A stretch of DNA of 41,226 bases from Citromicrobium sp. (GCA_002729695.1 PBYQ01000041.1:1-41226), one strand, 5' to 3'; shown: positions 8,763-18,420, counted from the stretch's first letter. The notes: generated from the sequence alone by a model not told the origin. Numbers and translations are program-made.

Positions 8763-11036
8763 CTATTCGACGTCGATGCCGCGCTCCTCCGCCCACGCAG
8801 CGATCGCGGCCCGCGTATCGGCAGGCGGCTGGGCGACGAGGCCATTCATGAAGGCCCCGACCTCAGCAAGGTCGATCTGCCGGATCAACTCCTTGATCGG
8901 CCCGACGGAGACAGGGGTGATGGAGAGACGGCGATAGCCCAGCCCCAGAAGCGCGAGCGCTTCCAGCCGGCGGCCGCCCATTTCCCCGCACAAGCCCAGA
9001 GTGACGTCGTGCCCCCGGCTTGCGTCCACAATTCGCTTGAGGAAGCGCAGGATCGATGGGCTCAGCCAGTCGTAACGCGCCGCAAGCTTGGGGTTTGCGC
9101 GGTCTGCTGCGAACAGGAACTGGGTCAGATCGTTGGTTCCGACCGACACGAAGGAAACCTTCGGCAGCAACTGGTCGAGCACCTCGACCAGCGAAGGCAC
9201 CTCGATCATCGCACCATATTCGATCGCTTCGGGAAGCATGATCCGCTTGTGCTGGCGCAGGAAATCCAGCTGCTGTTCGAATACTTTGCGCGCCGCATCG
9301 AATTCCCAGGGTTCCGATACCATCGGGAACATGACCCGCAGCGTCTTGCCGCCGGATGCCTCTATCAATGCGCGTGCCTGCGCCTTGAACAGCCCTTCGC
9401 GCTCCAGCGCCAGCCGCAACGCGCGCCAGCCCATCGCCGGGTTCTCGTCTTCGAGACTGCTTTCGTTGGAAAGGTACGGTACCGCCTTGTCGCCGCCGAT
9501 ATCGACGGTCCGGAACACCACCGGCTTGTCGCCTGCGGCTTCCAGCACATCCTTGTAGAACCGCGTCTGCTTCTCGCGCTGCGGCAGGGTGGCGGAAACG
9601 AGAAACTGGAATTCGGTGCGGAAGAGCCCGATTCCGTCCGCCCCGACAAGCTGCAGCGTGGTGAGGTCGTCGCGCAGGCCGGCGTTCATCATCACCTGGA
9701 TGCGCGTGCCGCAACGGGTGAACGGCTCGACATCGCGCAGCTCGGCGTAGGCTGCCCGGCGCTCCTTCGATTTGGCGAAGCGGGCCTCGAATGCCTCGAC
9801 CACGGAAGGCTGCGGACGCACATGGGCTACACCGCCATCGGCATCGAGCAGCAAGTCGTCGCCCTCGCCCACGACGCCGCGCAGTCCGCGAACACGCCCA
9901 AGCACCGGGATACCCATTGCGCGCGCCACGATCACCACATGCGCGGTGAGCGAACCTTCTTCGAGGATCACGCCCTTGAGGCGGCGGCGATCATATTCGA
10001 GCAGTTCGGCCGGGCCGAGATTGCGCGCGATCAGGATCGCATCGCCTTTCAGGCCGCTGGTTGCCGCCGTACCCATCTGGCCCGAAACGATCCGCAGAAG
10101 GCGGTTCGACAGGTCTTCCAGATCGTGCATCCGATCCGCCAGCAATGGATCGTCGATTTCGCGCATCCGCATCCGCGTGCGCTGCTGCACGCGCTCGATC
10201 GCGGCCTCCGCCGTCAGACCGGCATCGATCGCCTCGTTGATCCGGCGGCTCCAGCCTTCGTCGTAGGCAAAGGCCTTGTACGCGGCCAGCACCTCGTCGT
10301 GCTCGCCGCCCGATCCGAATTCGGCCTGCTGGGCCATCTGGTCGATCTGTTCGCGCATCCGCTCGAACGCGCGATAGACCCGCTGGCGCTCGAACTCGGT
10401 ATCCTCGGCCACGACCTTGTCGATGGTGATGCGCGGCTGGTGGAACACCGCCTCCCCGGTCGCCAGCCCTGCCACCAGGGTCAGGCCGGTCAGCTGCGCA
10501 GACCCGCTGCGTTCGGGCGCGGCTTCCTCTGCCGATCGCTCGTCGATCAGCCCGGCATTCACGATCAGCTCGCTGAGCACCATCGCAGTTGTCTGCAGCG
10601 CTTCGATCTCGACATCCTCGTACCGGCGCGGTTCGACATGCTGGACGTTGAGCGCACCGACCGCGCGTTCGCGATAGACGATCGGGACGCCCGCGAAGCT
10701 GGAGAACTTCTCTTCGCCCGTTTCGGGCCGGTACTGGAAATCCGGGTGCGCCTTCGCCTGCGCTAGGTTGAGCGTCGCGCGATTGGATACGAGCGTGCCT
10801 GTAAGCCCCTCGCCTACCGCCATGCGGGTGACGTGGACCGCCGACTGGTTCAGCCCGCGAGTCGCGGACAGCTCCAGCATCCCGCTGCGCAGCAGGTAAA
10901 TCGAGCAGACCTCGCTATCGAGAGCCTCGCCCACGATCTCCACCGTGCGGTCGAGCTTTTCCTGCGCCGACTGGCGCGTGGCCATCAATTCGTGAAGCCC
11001 GGTCAGGATCTGCCGCGCCGCTGCTGTCCCACTCAT
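8763..11036 (-). CDS. ptsP: Phosphoenolpyruvate-protein phosphotransferase PtsP (nitrogen PTS enzyme I)
   Basis: 757 residues. An N-terminal GAF domain (about 15-165) is followed by the PTS enzyme I parts: N-terminal domain (about 185-330), phosphohistidine region SLTAHVVIVARAMG with His366, and the PEP-binding TIM barrel (about 430-740). The barrel holds TVDIGGDK, MIEVPSLV, VGTNDLTQ and GLCGEMGG. It takes phosphate from PEP and passes it to NPr, starting the regulatory nitrogen PTS; the GAF domain is known in relatives to sense glutamine. The phosphohistidine context (T-A-H-V) differs slightly from the more usual T-S-H-A. The start ATG at 11036 fits the family. A YdcH gene lies 73 bases upstream on the same strand. 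Confidence 0.95.
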   Translation of the reverse strand: MSGTAAARQILTGLHELMATRQSAQEKLDRTVEIVGEALDSEVCSIYLLRSGMLELSATRGLNQSAVHVTRMAVGEGLTGTLVSNRATLNLAQAKAHPDFQYRPETGEEKFSSFAGVPIVYRERAVGALNVQHVEPRRYEDVEIEALQTTAMVLSELIVNAGLIDERSAEEAAPERSGSAQLTGLTLVAGLATGEAVFHQPRITIDKVVAEDTEFERQRVYRAFERMREQIDQMAQQAEFGSGGEHDEVLAAYKAFAYDEGWSRRINEAIDAGLTAEAAIERVQQRTRMRMREIDDPLLADRMHDLEDLSNRLLRIVSGQMGTAATSGLKGDAILIARNLGPAELLEYDRRRLKGVILEEGSLTAHVVIVARAMGIPVLGRVRGLRGVVGEGDDLLLDADGGVAHVRPQPSVVEAFEARFAKSKERRAAYAELRDVEPFTRCGTRIQVMMNAGLRDDLTTLQLVGADGIGLFRTEFQFLVSATLPQREKQTRFYKDVLEAAGDKPVVFRTVDIGGDKAVPYLSNESSLEDENPAMGWRALRLALEREGLFKAQARALIEASGGKTLRVMFPMVSEPWEFDAARKVFEQQLDFLRQHKRIMLPEAIEYGAMIEVPSLVEVLDQLLPKVSFVSVGTNDLTQFLFAADRANPKLAARYDWLSPSILRFLKRIVDASRGHDVTLGLCGEMGGRRLEALALLGLGYRRLSITPVSVGPIKELIRQIDLAEVGAFMNGLVAQPPADTRAAIAAWAEERGIDVE

Positions 11037-11109
11037 ACTGGCGGGACTAGCTTATTGCGGCGCGGAGGGGAAATGTCTTTGGCGTGTGCGGACGCAGAAG
11101 GCGGCCGTG

Positions 11110-11265
11110 TCAACCGCTGGAAAGCTCTTCCTTGAGGCGCAGCTTCTGCTTCTTGAGGTTTCGAATCGTCGCATCATCCGGCGCAGCCTTGCGCATTTCC
11201 TCGGCAATCGCCTCGTCGAGCGTGGCGTGCTTGGTTTTGAGGGCGGTGATGTGCGAAGCGTTCAT
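11110..11265 (-). CDS. YdcH/DUF465-family small protein
   Basis: 51 residues, almost entirely one amphipathic helical hairpin: HITALKTKHATLDEAI, a proline-containing turn (APDD), then IRNLKKQKLRLKEEL. This is the DUF465 (YdcH) pattern of unknown function. The ATG at 11265 follows an AGGAGAAGAGG ribosome site, so the longer upstream frame is not used. It is divergent from a second family member 227 bases away and is followed by ptsP on the same strand. Confidence 0.85.
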   Translation of the reverse strand: MNASHITALKTKHATLDEAIAEEMRKAAPDDATIRNLKKQKLRLKEELSSG

Positions 11266-11492
11266 ATGCCTCTTCTCCTTCTTCGTCGAAGCAGCTCGCG
11301 GGGGTGCGAGCGTTCGCGGAAGCCGGATTGAGGCCCGATGGTAACGTCGGGCCTGCCGACAACCGCGGCAGCAATACAACCATAGAATCGCATTCCTGCG
11401 AAGGGCTGTTATGAGGCCTTGCGATTAATGCGGCGTAACGTGCGTCGGGCTGCAAGCCGGGTGGCATTCGTCGTGAACGGGGAACGTGTCAG

Positions 11493-11690
11493 GTGACCGA
11501 AGCGGAACTGCGCAAACGGCTGGAACAGTTGCGGATCGAGCATCGCGATCTCGATGCGGCGATCGGCGCGCTGTCCGCCATGGACGCTCCCGACCAGTTG
11601 CAGATTGCCCGCCTTAAGAAGCGCAAGCTGCAACTGCGCGACAGGATCGCAGCGATCGAGGACGAGCTGATCCCGGACATTATCGCGTAA
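11493..11690 (+). CDS. Second YdcH/DUF465-family small protein
   Basis: 65 residues starting with GTG at 11493. It has the same helical-hairpin design as its divergent neighbour: EHRDLDAAI, the APDQ turn, then IARLKKRKLQLRDRI, ending in IEDELIPDIIA. The two share the turn and the L-K-K-x-K-L-x-L core and are probably old paralogues. It reads well without any ATG alternative. Function is unknown. Confidence 0.82.
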   Translation: MTEAELRKRLEQLRIEHRDLDAAIGALSAMDAPDQLQIARLKKRKLQLRDRIAAIEDELIPDIIA

Positions 11691-11810
11691 TCGCGCAGCA
11701 TCGCCGACCGCCCCGAAAACTATTCACAGCCCAAATGCGGCCGCCCCTTCTCGGGACACCATAACCAACCCGCTTATCATTTGATGCGAGGGGCTTATGC
11801 GGATTCGCGT

Positions 11811-12269
11811 ATGAGGGACGCAACAGACATTACGGCGCTGATAGCCGAGGAATTGTACTGCGAGGCGAATATCCTCGCGGACGAGGTCCGGGCCGCATTC
11901 GCACCCGCCGCAAGCGAGTTGATGCCGGTCGAACTGCCGTTGCGCCGCGCACTGGAATGCGAAGGGCTGAAAACGACAACGCGCATCATGCACGTGCTCG
12001 CATGGCTTCTGAACCACCGCGCCTTCCTCGCCGGGCAGATGTCCGACCTGCAATGGCAGCGCCACACGGTGCTGCCCCCCGATCGCGCGCCCGTGGCGGA
12101 GATGATGGACCTGCTCGATCTGCCGACCCAGTCGCTCGTCGCCGAAACGCAGCGGATGCACGCGCGGATCGCCAGGCTCGATCGCGAGTATCGCGCAAGC
12201 AGGGTTCCCCCGTCGCGCACGATCGGTTCGATCCATCGACGACTCGACAGGCATTTCGCCCAGCGCTGA
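11811..12269 (+). CDS. DUF1465 / RcdA-like protein
   Basis: 152 residues, all helical. The core LYCEANILADEVRAAF ... LKTTTRIMHVLAWLLNHRA matches the alphaproteobacterial DUF1465 family, to which Caulobacter RcdA belongs. RcdA is an adaptor that helps ClpXP degrade the cell-cycle regulator CtrA. The frame stays open to a TTG at 11781 and an ATG at 11784. I prefer the ATG at 11811 because the family core begins soon after it, but none of the starts has a good ribosome site at the right distance. It converges with glpK, with 18 bases between stops. The basic C-terminus (SRTIGSIHRRLDRHFAQR) is notable. Confidence 0.75.
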   Translation: MRDATDITALIAEELYCEANILADEVRAAFAPAASELMPVELPLRRALECEGLKTTTRIMHVLAWLLNHRAFLAGQMSDLQWQRHTVLPPDRAPVAEMMDLLDLPTQSLVAETQRMHARIARLDREYRASRVPPSRTIGSIHRRLDRHFAQR

Positions 12270-12287
12270 GCGGCCGCGCCGTTCGCT

Positions 12288-13754
12288 TTACGCTGCCGCG
12301 AGTGCCTTTGCCCAGCGTGCCAGCCGTTCTTCGCGCACCTTCGAGTCCATTGCCGGTTCGAAACGGTCGATCTTCCCGCGCATCGCGTTCACAGCCTGCC
12401 TGAGATCGCCGAACCAGCCCACCCCCGTCGCTGCCGCGACAGCCGCGCCCAGCGCAGTGGTTTCCACGAAGTGCGGCCGTTCGACCGGGATATTCAGGAT
12501 GTCGGCGATGTCCTGCGCCAGCCAGTCGTTCGCGCTCATTCCGCCGTCAATCCGCAGGCATTCCCACTTCGCACCATCGTTCGCGTAAGCCGTGGCGAGG
12601 TCGTAGGTCTGGTAGGCCATCGATTCGAGCGCGGCGCGCACGATCTGCGCCTTGCCGCTCGCAAAGCTGAGCCCCGTGATCACGCCGCGCGCATCGGCCC
12701 GCCAGTGCGGCGCGCCCAGCCCGGCGAGCGCGGGCACGATCACCACCTCGCCCGAATCCTCGATCGACCGGGCGAGCGCTTCGGTTTCTGCTGCATCGCT
12801 TATCAGTCCCAGCGAATCGCGCAGCCACTGGATCAGGCTGCCCGCGACGAACACCGATCCTTCGATCGCATATGTCCGCTTCCCGTCGCGCTGCGTGAGC
12901 ACGGTCGAGAGCAGGCGGTGATCGGAACGGGGTATTTCGCTGCCATGGTTGGCGAGGATGAAAGCACCCGTGCCGTAGGTCGCCTTGGTTTCGCCCTCGC
13001 TAAGGCAGCCCTGCCCTATCGTCGCCGACTGCTGGTCGCCGACCAGGCCACAGATCGGGATAGCCGCGCCCAGCAATGCGGGATTGGTGAGGGCAAGTTC
13101 TCCATGCGTATCGACCACACGCGGGAGGGCATCGGCGGGCACCCCGAACAGATCGCACAGCTCGTGCGAGAAGCCGTGATCGTCCAGCCCCAGCAGCAGA
13201 GTACGGCTGGCATTGCTTGCGTCGCTGATGTGCTCCCCTCCCGAAAGCTTGGCCACCAGCCAGCTCTCGACAGTTCCGAAAGCGAGCCGCCCGGCAGACG
13301 CTGCTGCGGCGACATCTCCCTCGTTCTCGATCAGCCAGCGCATCTTGGTGGCGGAGAAGTAGGGATCGAGCAGCAATCCGGTGCGCCGAAACACCTCCTT
13401 CTCGTGCCCAGCCTCGCGCAAGGCCTGGCAGGCAGTGGCGGTACGCCGGTCCTGCCAGACTATCGCGCGGGCGAGCGGCTTCATCGTCTCGCGATCCCAC
13501 GCGACCACGGTTTCGCGCTGGTTGGTGATCCCGATCGCGGCGACGCTCTGGGCACTATGTTCAGACAGCACTTTGCGGATGCAATCGAGGGTTCTTTCCC
13601 AGATTTCCTGTGCATCGTGCTCGACCCAGCCGGGCCGGGGAAAATATTGCGTCAGCTCCGCCTGCGCGCTCGCCGCAACCGCGCCGTCGCGCCCGAACAG
13701 CATCGCGCGGGTGGACGTGGTGCCCGCATCGATGACAAGAATATGGTCGCTCAC
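12288..13754 (-). CDS. glpK: Glycerol kinase
   Basis: FGGY-family kinase making sn-glycerol 3-phosphate from glycerol and ATP; cytoplasmic, 488 residues as usual. Motifs seen: ILVIDAGTTSTRAMLF (ATP-binding N-terminus), the INQRETVVAWDR-like segment TNQRETVVAWDR, GLVGDQQSATIGQG, ATYGTGAFILAN and the C-terminal RIDGGMSANDWLAQ. The start is GTG at 13754, preceded by a GAGAGGA ribosome site. An ATG frame extension to 13841 overlaps the divergent hydrolase gene and is unlikely. No glpF, glpD or glp regulator is adjacent. Confidence 0.95.
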   Translation of the reverse strand: MSDHILVIDAGTTSTRAMLFGRDGAVAASAQAELTQYFPRPGWVEHDAQEIWERTLDCIRKVLSEHSAQSVAAIGITNQRETVVAWDRETMKPLARAIVWQDRRTATACQALREAGHEKEVFRRTGLLLDPYFSATKMRWLIENEGDVAAAASAGRLAFGTVESWLVAKLSGGEHISDASNASRTLLLGLDDHGFSHELCDLFGVPADALPRVVDTHGELALTNPALLGAAIPICGLVGDQQSATIGQGCLSEGETKATYGTGAFILANHGSEIPRSDHRLLSTVLTQRDGKRTYAIEGSVFVAGSLIQWLRDSLGLISDAAETEALARSIEDSGEVVIVPALAGLGAPHWRADARGVITGLSFASGKAQIVRAALESMAYQTYDLATAYANDGAKWECLRIDGGMSANDWLAQDIADILNIPVERPHFVETTALGAAVAAATGVGWFGDLRQAVNAMRGKIDRFEPAMDSKVREERLARWAKALAAA

Positions 13755-13816
13755 GGCAATCCTCTCGTTTTCTCGTGGGCGTGACATGCGCCAGCGCGGT
13801 GCCCATATGCAAGGCG

Positions 13817-14689
13817 ATGGTCCAAATTCCGCCCCGCCCATGGCCTACCGGCACGCCCGAACACCCCGAACCGCTGGTGACGCGCGTGCTCGCGCCCAAT
13901 CCGTCGCCCTATACCTTCACCGGTACGCAGACCTATCTGGTCGGATCGGGGAAGGACCGCGCGGTGATCGACCCCGGCCCCAATGACCCCGAGCATCTTG
14001 CCGCAATCCTCGAGGCGGCGGGCGAAGCCAAAATCACAGCGATCCTGTGCACCCACACCCACCGCGACCATTCGCCGGCAGCGATTCCGCTCGCCGAGGC
14101 AACGGGTGCGCCGGTGATGGGCTGCGCAAAGCTGGTGATCGCGGATAACGGTCCACGCGCCGACGAGGCATTCGATACGACCTACGAGCCGAAGCGGGTG
14201 CTGGAAGATGGCGAGGCGGTCTCCGGCGATGGCTGGACCCTGCGTGCAGTTGCTACCCCCGGACACACCTCGAACCACCTTTGTTTCGCGCTTGAAGAAA
14301 CCGGTGCGCTGTTCACCGGCGATCACGTCATGGGATGGTCGACCAGCGTAATCGTGCCACCCGATGGCGACATGGGCGATTATCTCGCCAGCCTCGACAA
14401 GCTCTACCAGCGGCAGGACCGCGTCTATTATCCCGCGCACGGCGCCCCGGTCGAAAAGCCGCAGCAGCTTGTGCGCTCCATGCTTGGGCACCGTCGGCAA
14501 CGCGAGCGGCAGATCCTGAAAGCGCTCGACCAAACGGCGCTGAGTCTGCCTGAGTTCATCCCCATCATGTATAAGGGACTGGACCCGAAACTGGAGAAAG
14601 CCGCGCAGATGTCGGTCCATGCGCACCTGATCGATCTGGAACGGCGCAACATGGTTAACCGTATAGATGAGAGATGGACCGCCCTTTAG
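13817..14689 (+). CDS. Metallo-beta-lactamase-fold hydrolase (LACTB2-like)
   Basis: 290 residues. The metal site is complete: HTHRDH (His80, His82, Asp84, His85), His150 (TPGHTSNH), Asp169 (FTGDHVMGW) and His208 (YPAHG). After the MBL fold comes a C-terminal winged-helix-like tail (about 220-290). This plan is that of the LACTB2/RNase-like and hydroxyacylglutathione-hydrolase-like group, so it could act on RNA or on thioesters. The ATG at 13817 has an AAGG ribosome site; the longer frame overlaps the glpK leader. The DUF4230 gene follows after 9 bases. Confidence 0.88.
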   Translation: MVQIPPRPWPTGTPEHPEPLVTRVLAPNPSPYTFTGTQTYLVGSGKDRAVIDPGPNDPEHLAAILEAAGEAKITAILCTHTHRDHSPAAIPLAEATGAPVMGCAKLVIADNGPRADEAFDTTYEPKRVLEDGEAVSGDGWTLRAVATPGHTSNHLCFALEETGALFTGDHVMGWSTSVIVPPDGDMGDYLASLDKLYQRQDRVYYPAHGAPVEKPQQLVRSMLGHRRQRERQILKALDQTALSLPEFIPIMYKGLDPKLEKAAQMSVHAHLIDLERRNMVNRIDERWTAL

Positions 14690-14698
14690 TGGAGACGA

Positions 14699-15400
14699 AT
14701 GCCTGTGAGCGATGATCAGACCGAGACCACCGTCGAGCGCGAGACCTCTGTAAAAAAGCCGCGTCCGCAATTCCTGCCATGGTTCCTCGTGATCCTGCTG
14801 ATTGCGGCGATCGCTTGGATCGGCTGGCGGACCTATGGCCCCAACCGGATGGGCGACCCCATCGGCACCACGCTAGTTTCGTTCGAGAAGCAGAACCGTC
14901 TCGTCGTTTTCACCGCCGAGTTCGCGCCGGTCGTGGCAAGCAAGGACAGCCGCTTCTTCGGCGCGCTGCAAAGCCGCCAGGTGGCCGTTATCCCGGCGCG
15001 GGTGGACTATTCCGTCGACCTGTCCAAGGTCGATCGTTCGCGACTTTCGTGGAATGCGGAGACGAAGACGATGGATGTCCGTCTGCCTGCGCTACAGCTA
15101 AGCAAGCCCAATTTGGACGAGGCACGCGCCAAATACATGCGCGAGGGTATCTGGATCACCCGCGATGCGGAGGATGATCTGAGCCGCAACAACACCCAGA
15201 TTGCCGAACGCGAAGCGCTGGAAAGCGCCCGCAGCCCGGCGCTGATGGAGTTGGCGAGCACTTCGGCCCGGTCGGCGGTACAGCAAAACATTGCCGTGCC
15301 GCTCGCCGCGGCCGGCTATCGCAACATTACGGTGAATGTCAGCTTCGACGGCGAGGCATCAAAGCCGACGACCAGCAAGACACCCACCAAAGCCTCGTAA
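14699..15400 (+). CDS. DUF4230 membrane-anchored protein
   Basis: 233 residues with a charged cytoplasmic N-terminus (1-24), one TM helix (about 25-43, PWFLVILLIAAIAWIGW) and an extracytoplasmic DUF4230 domain (about 55-215, with LVSFEKQNRLVVFTAEF). Function of the family is unknown. A GGAGA ribosome site sits at 14691 just after the stop of the hydrolase, so the two genes are probably one transcript. The tail is Lys/Thr/Ser-rich. Confidence 0.82.
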   Translation: MPVSDDQTETTVERETSVKKPRPQFLPWFLVILLIAAIAWIGWRTYGPNRMGDPIGTTLVSFEKQNRLVVFTAEFAPVVASKDSRFFGALQSRQVAVIPARVDYSVDLSKVDRSRLSWNAETKTMDVRLPALQLSKPNLDEARAKYMREGIWITRDAEDDLSRNNTQIAEREALESARSPALMELASTSARSAVQQNIAVPLAAAGYRNITVNVSFDGEASKPTTSKTPTKAS

Positions 15401-15428
15401 TCGGTCCAAGGCAAAAATCTGGCGCCGA

Positions 15429-17417
15429 TCAGGCCAGCCGCCGCGCGTGGCGGAAATGCTCGTAGCGGTTCAGCAGGTCGCCGATCAGCTGTTCGGTGGT
15501 GTAGCCCGTCACATCGAGCGGATGGCCGCCCTCCGAACTGCGCGCCATCGCCCGGAAATGGCGCTTGTCCTCGTCGCCCGGCCGATGCGCTTCGGCCCAG
15601 GCGAAGCTCGGCGGGCGGAAGGACCGCGCGCGCACTTCGTAGCTGAAGGTGCCGTGTTCGCCGTGCGGAACCGATAGCAGGACGTCGCCGCCATCGCGGG
15701 TGAGTTCGGGGGCGAGGCTGCGGCGGCGCATTTCCGCCGCGACGTCTTCCAGCGCAGGCAAGGCCTTCTGTTCGAGGAATTCGGCCACCTGTTCCTTGCG
15801 GAACGAGCCGGTGATGGTGGACAGGCGCTTCTTCCAGCTGATCTCCGGGTCCACCGGCTGGCTAGGCAGTACGCCGTAATCGGGCACGCCCCCCGCCTGC
15901 TCCATGGCGAGCGCTTTTAGCAGGCCGTAACAGATGAAGATCATTACGACCGCAAACGGCAATGCACTGGCGATGGCCGCCGTCTGCAAGGCTTGCAGCC
16001 CGCCAGCGACCAATAGAACCGCCGCAACAGCGCCCGCACAGATCGCCCAGAACACCCGCTGCCACACCGGCGGCGCCTCTGCCGCGCCATTTGTGATCGT
16101 ATCGATCACCAGCGCACCCGAATCCGCCGAGGTCACGAAGAAGGTGACGATCAAAAGCGTGGCGGGCACGGACGTGATCGACGACAGCGGCAGCTCGGCG
16201 AGCGTGGCAAACAGCGCGGTGGGCAGATTGTCCTGAACGACCTGGGCGAGCGGCGCGACGCCTGCCATGTCGAGCGAAATGGCGGTGTTGCCGAACGCGG
16301 TCATCCACAGGAAGGTGAACAGCACCGGCACCACCAGTACGCCGAGCACGAACTGACGGATCGTGCGCCCGCGTGAAATGCGCGCAATGAACATGCCGAC
16401 GAAGGGCGACCACGCGATCCACCAGCCCCAGTAGAACAGCGTCCAGTTGGCCAGCCAGTCGTTCGGCTCGTACGCGTAGAGGCGGAAGGTCCGCTCCACC
16501 ACCTGGCCAAGGTAGGCACCGGTATTCTGGACGAACGCCTGCAGCAGGAAGATCGTCGAACCGGTCACCAGCACGAAGCCAAGCAGGATCACCGCGAGCA
16601 GGATGTTGAATTCCGACAGACGCTTCACACCCTTGTCGAGCCCGAGATAGACCGACATCGTAGCCAGCAGGGTGATGCCCGCGATCAGCGCGATCTGGAT
16701 TCCAGCCGATTGCGGGACGCCGGCAATATAGGCGAGGCCGGCGTTGACCTGCAGCACGCCTAGGCCAAGCGAAGTCGCAACGCCGAACATCGTGCCGAGC
16801 ACGGCGAAGATGTCGATCGCGTGGCCGATCGGTCCGTGGATACGCTCCCCAAGCAGCGGATAGAGCGCAGAGCGCGGGGTCAGCGGCAGGCCGCGACGAA
16901 ACGCGAAATAGGCCAGTGCCAGCCCCACCACCGCATAGATCGCCCAGGCGTGCACGCCCCAATGGAAGAAAGTGAGCACCATTGCCTGCCGTGCGGAATC
17001 GAGGCTGAGCGGGTCCCCGCGCGGAGGCTCTGCATAATGCAGCATGGGCTCGGCCACGCCGAAGAAGACCAGCCCGATCCCCATCCCTGCGCTGAACAGC
17101 ATCGCGAACCACGAAAGGTGGCTGTATTCCGGCTCACTCCAGTCCGGCCCCAGCTTGATGTCGCCGTATTTGGTGACCGTGAGGAAGACGATGAAGATCA
17201 GGAAACCCGCGACCGCCAGGATATAGAACCAGCCGAAATCGGCCACGATCAACGCCTGCAAGCGATCGAATACCTGCCCTGCCGTCTCCGAGAAAAGCGC
17301 CCCGAACAGCGCGAAAGCCACGATCAGGATCGCCGAACCGAAAAACACCGGCCGATTGGCGACCAGCCGCAGCTTCGAAGGATTGTCGGCGGCTTCATGC
17401 AATACGGGGTCGGTCAT
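15429..17417 (-). CDS. BCCT-family betaine/choline/carnitine transporter
   Basis: 662 residues, 12 predicted TM helices, then a long cytoplasmic C-terminus (about 520-662) as in BetT-like members. The BCCT signature is clear: FYWGWWIAWSPFVGMFIARI, followed by SRGRTIRQF. The substrate-site loop reads GMGIG (111-115), the version found in sodium-coupled BetP rather than proton-coupled BetT, so sodium symport of glycine betaine or choline is my inference. It would serve osmoprotection in saline water. ATG at 17417 is chosen; the upstream frame is arginine-rich noncoding. No bet or opu genes are next to it. Confidence 0.93.
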   Translation of the reverse strand: MTDPVLHEAADNPSKLRLVANRPVFFGSAILIVAFALFGALFSETAGQVFDRLQALIVADFGWFYILAVAGFLIFIVFLTVTKYGDIKLGPDWSEPEYSHLSWFAMLFSAGMGIGLVFFGVAEPMLHYAEPPRGDPLSLDSARQAMVLTFFHWGVHAWAIYAVVGLALAYFAFRRGLPLTPRSALYPLLGERIHGPIGHAIDIFAVLGTMFGVATSLGLGVLQVNAGLAYIAGVPQSAGIQIALIAGITLLATMSVYLGLDKGVKRLSEFNILLAVILLGFVLVTGSTIFLLQAFVQNTGAYLGQVVERTFRLYAYEPNDWLANWTLFYWGWWIAWSPFVGMFIARISRGRTIRQFVLGVLVVPVLFTFLWMTAFGNTAISLDMAGVAPLAQVVQDNLPTALFATLAELPLSSITSVPATLLIVTFFVTSADSGALVIDTITNGAAEAPPVWQRVFWAICAGAVAAVLLVAGGLQALQTAAIASALPFAVVMIFICYGLLKALAMEQAGGVPDYGVLPSQPVDPEISWKKRLSTITGSFRKEQVAEFLEQKALPALEDVAAEMRRRSLAPELTRDGGDVLLSVPHGEHGTFSYEVRARSFRPPSFAWAEAHRPGDEDKRHFRAMARSSEGGHPLDVTGYTTEQLIGDLLNRYEHFRHARRLA

Positions 17418-17622
17418 GGCGGTCGCTGTTGCATCCTCAGGCCCTCGGGGCAAGGCGAGCCGCCGCAGACTAGGGCTTGGTGCAAGGGGCGATCTCTCAG
17501 GATCGCGATGGCAAGGCCTTCCATCAACCGCCGGAACCACCCGACGAGTGGCATTGACCTCCTTATATGAGCGGAAGTATTTCTGCGGGCGGTCGCTACC
17601 TTTTGTTCGGGATCATTCCCTT

Positions 17623-18399
17623 ATGGCAACTCTGGCTGCACCTCCGGCCCAAGAACGCCGGAACAATTCTCGCTTTTTCATGGTCATGGCCTTTGTCATG
17701 GCGACCGTGATCATCGCGGGCTTCTCACTCAACCTCGCGATGGGACGTTCGACCTTCGCCGCTCCTTTCGCAGTCCACGTGCATGCAGGCATTTTCATGG
17801 GCTGGCTCGCGCTCTACCTCGCACAGCACGTGACCGCTGCGAGCAGGAACTGGCCGCTGCATCGCTCGCTCGGCAAACTGGCATATTTCTGGATTCCAGC
17901 GATGATCGCGGCGGGCTGCACGGTCATGGTCCTCGTCGCCCGGCGAAATGGCGGACCGTTCTTCTTCGCGATGAACGAATTCCTGATCAGCAACATCGCG
18001 ATGCTGCTGTGCTTCGGCGGCCTCGCCTACTGGGCGCTTTGGCAGCAACGCTATACGGGCTGGCACCGACGTTTGATGCTGGTCGCTATGGCCGTCCTGA
18101 CCGGGCCGGGCATCGGTCGACTGCTGCCCATGCCGCTGATGATCCCCAATGCCTGGACCATCACGATCGCGGTTACCTTCGTCTTCCCGGTGATCGGCAT
18201 GTTCGCCGACTGGCGGCGCGATGGACGCATCCATCCTGCCTACCTTTGGGGCACCGGGATTTATGCGAGCGTCTTCATCCTCTCGTTGCTGCTGGCATAC
18301 AGCCCGATCGGCTACGCTCTCACCGAGTTGGTGGTCGCGGGCACGCCGGGTGCGGAGCGCCCAATGGAGGCGTTCCTTCCGCCCGGGTTCGAGATGTAG
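17623..18399 (+). CDS. Multi-spanning membrane protein of unknown function
   Basis: 258 residues with about seven TM helices. It holds spaced histidines in and near membrane segments: HVHAGIFMGW, LAQHVTAA, LHRSLGK and GWHRRLM. This pattern recalls DUF2306-like and related sphingomonad membrane proteins in which histidines could bind heme or metal, but I cannot name a function. The ATG at 17623 follows a gap of about 205 bases after the divergent BCCT gene. nadA follows downstream with its own likely promoter. Confidence 0.78.
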   Translation: MATLAAPPAQERRNNSRFFMVMAFVMATVIIAGFSLNLAMGRSTFAAPFAVHVHAGIFMGWLALYLAQHVTAASRNWPLHRSLGKLAYFWIPAMIAAGCTVMVLVARRNGGPFFFAMNEFLISNIAMLLCFGGLAYWALWQQRYTGWHRRLMLVAMAVLTGPGIGRLLPMPLMIPNAWTITIAVTFVFPVIGMFADWRRDGRIHPAYLWGTGIYASVFILSLLLAYSPIGYALTELVVAGTPGAERPMEAFLPPGFEM

Positions 18400-18420
18400 G
18401 GCCCGCATCGCGTTTTGCGC

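Noticed and set aside
8685..10766. Plus-strand ORF of 693 codons
   Set aside because: It is antisense to ptsP and has no recognisable protein.
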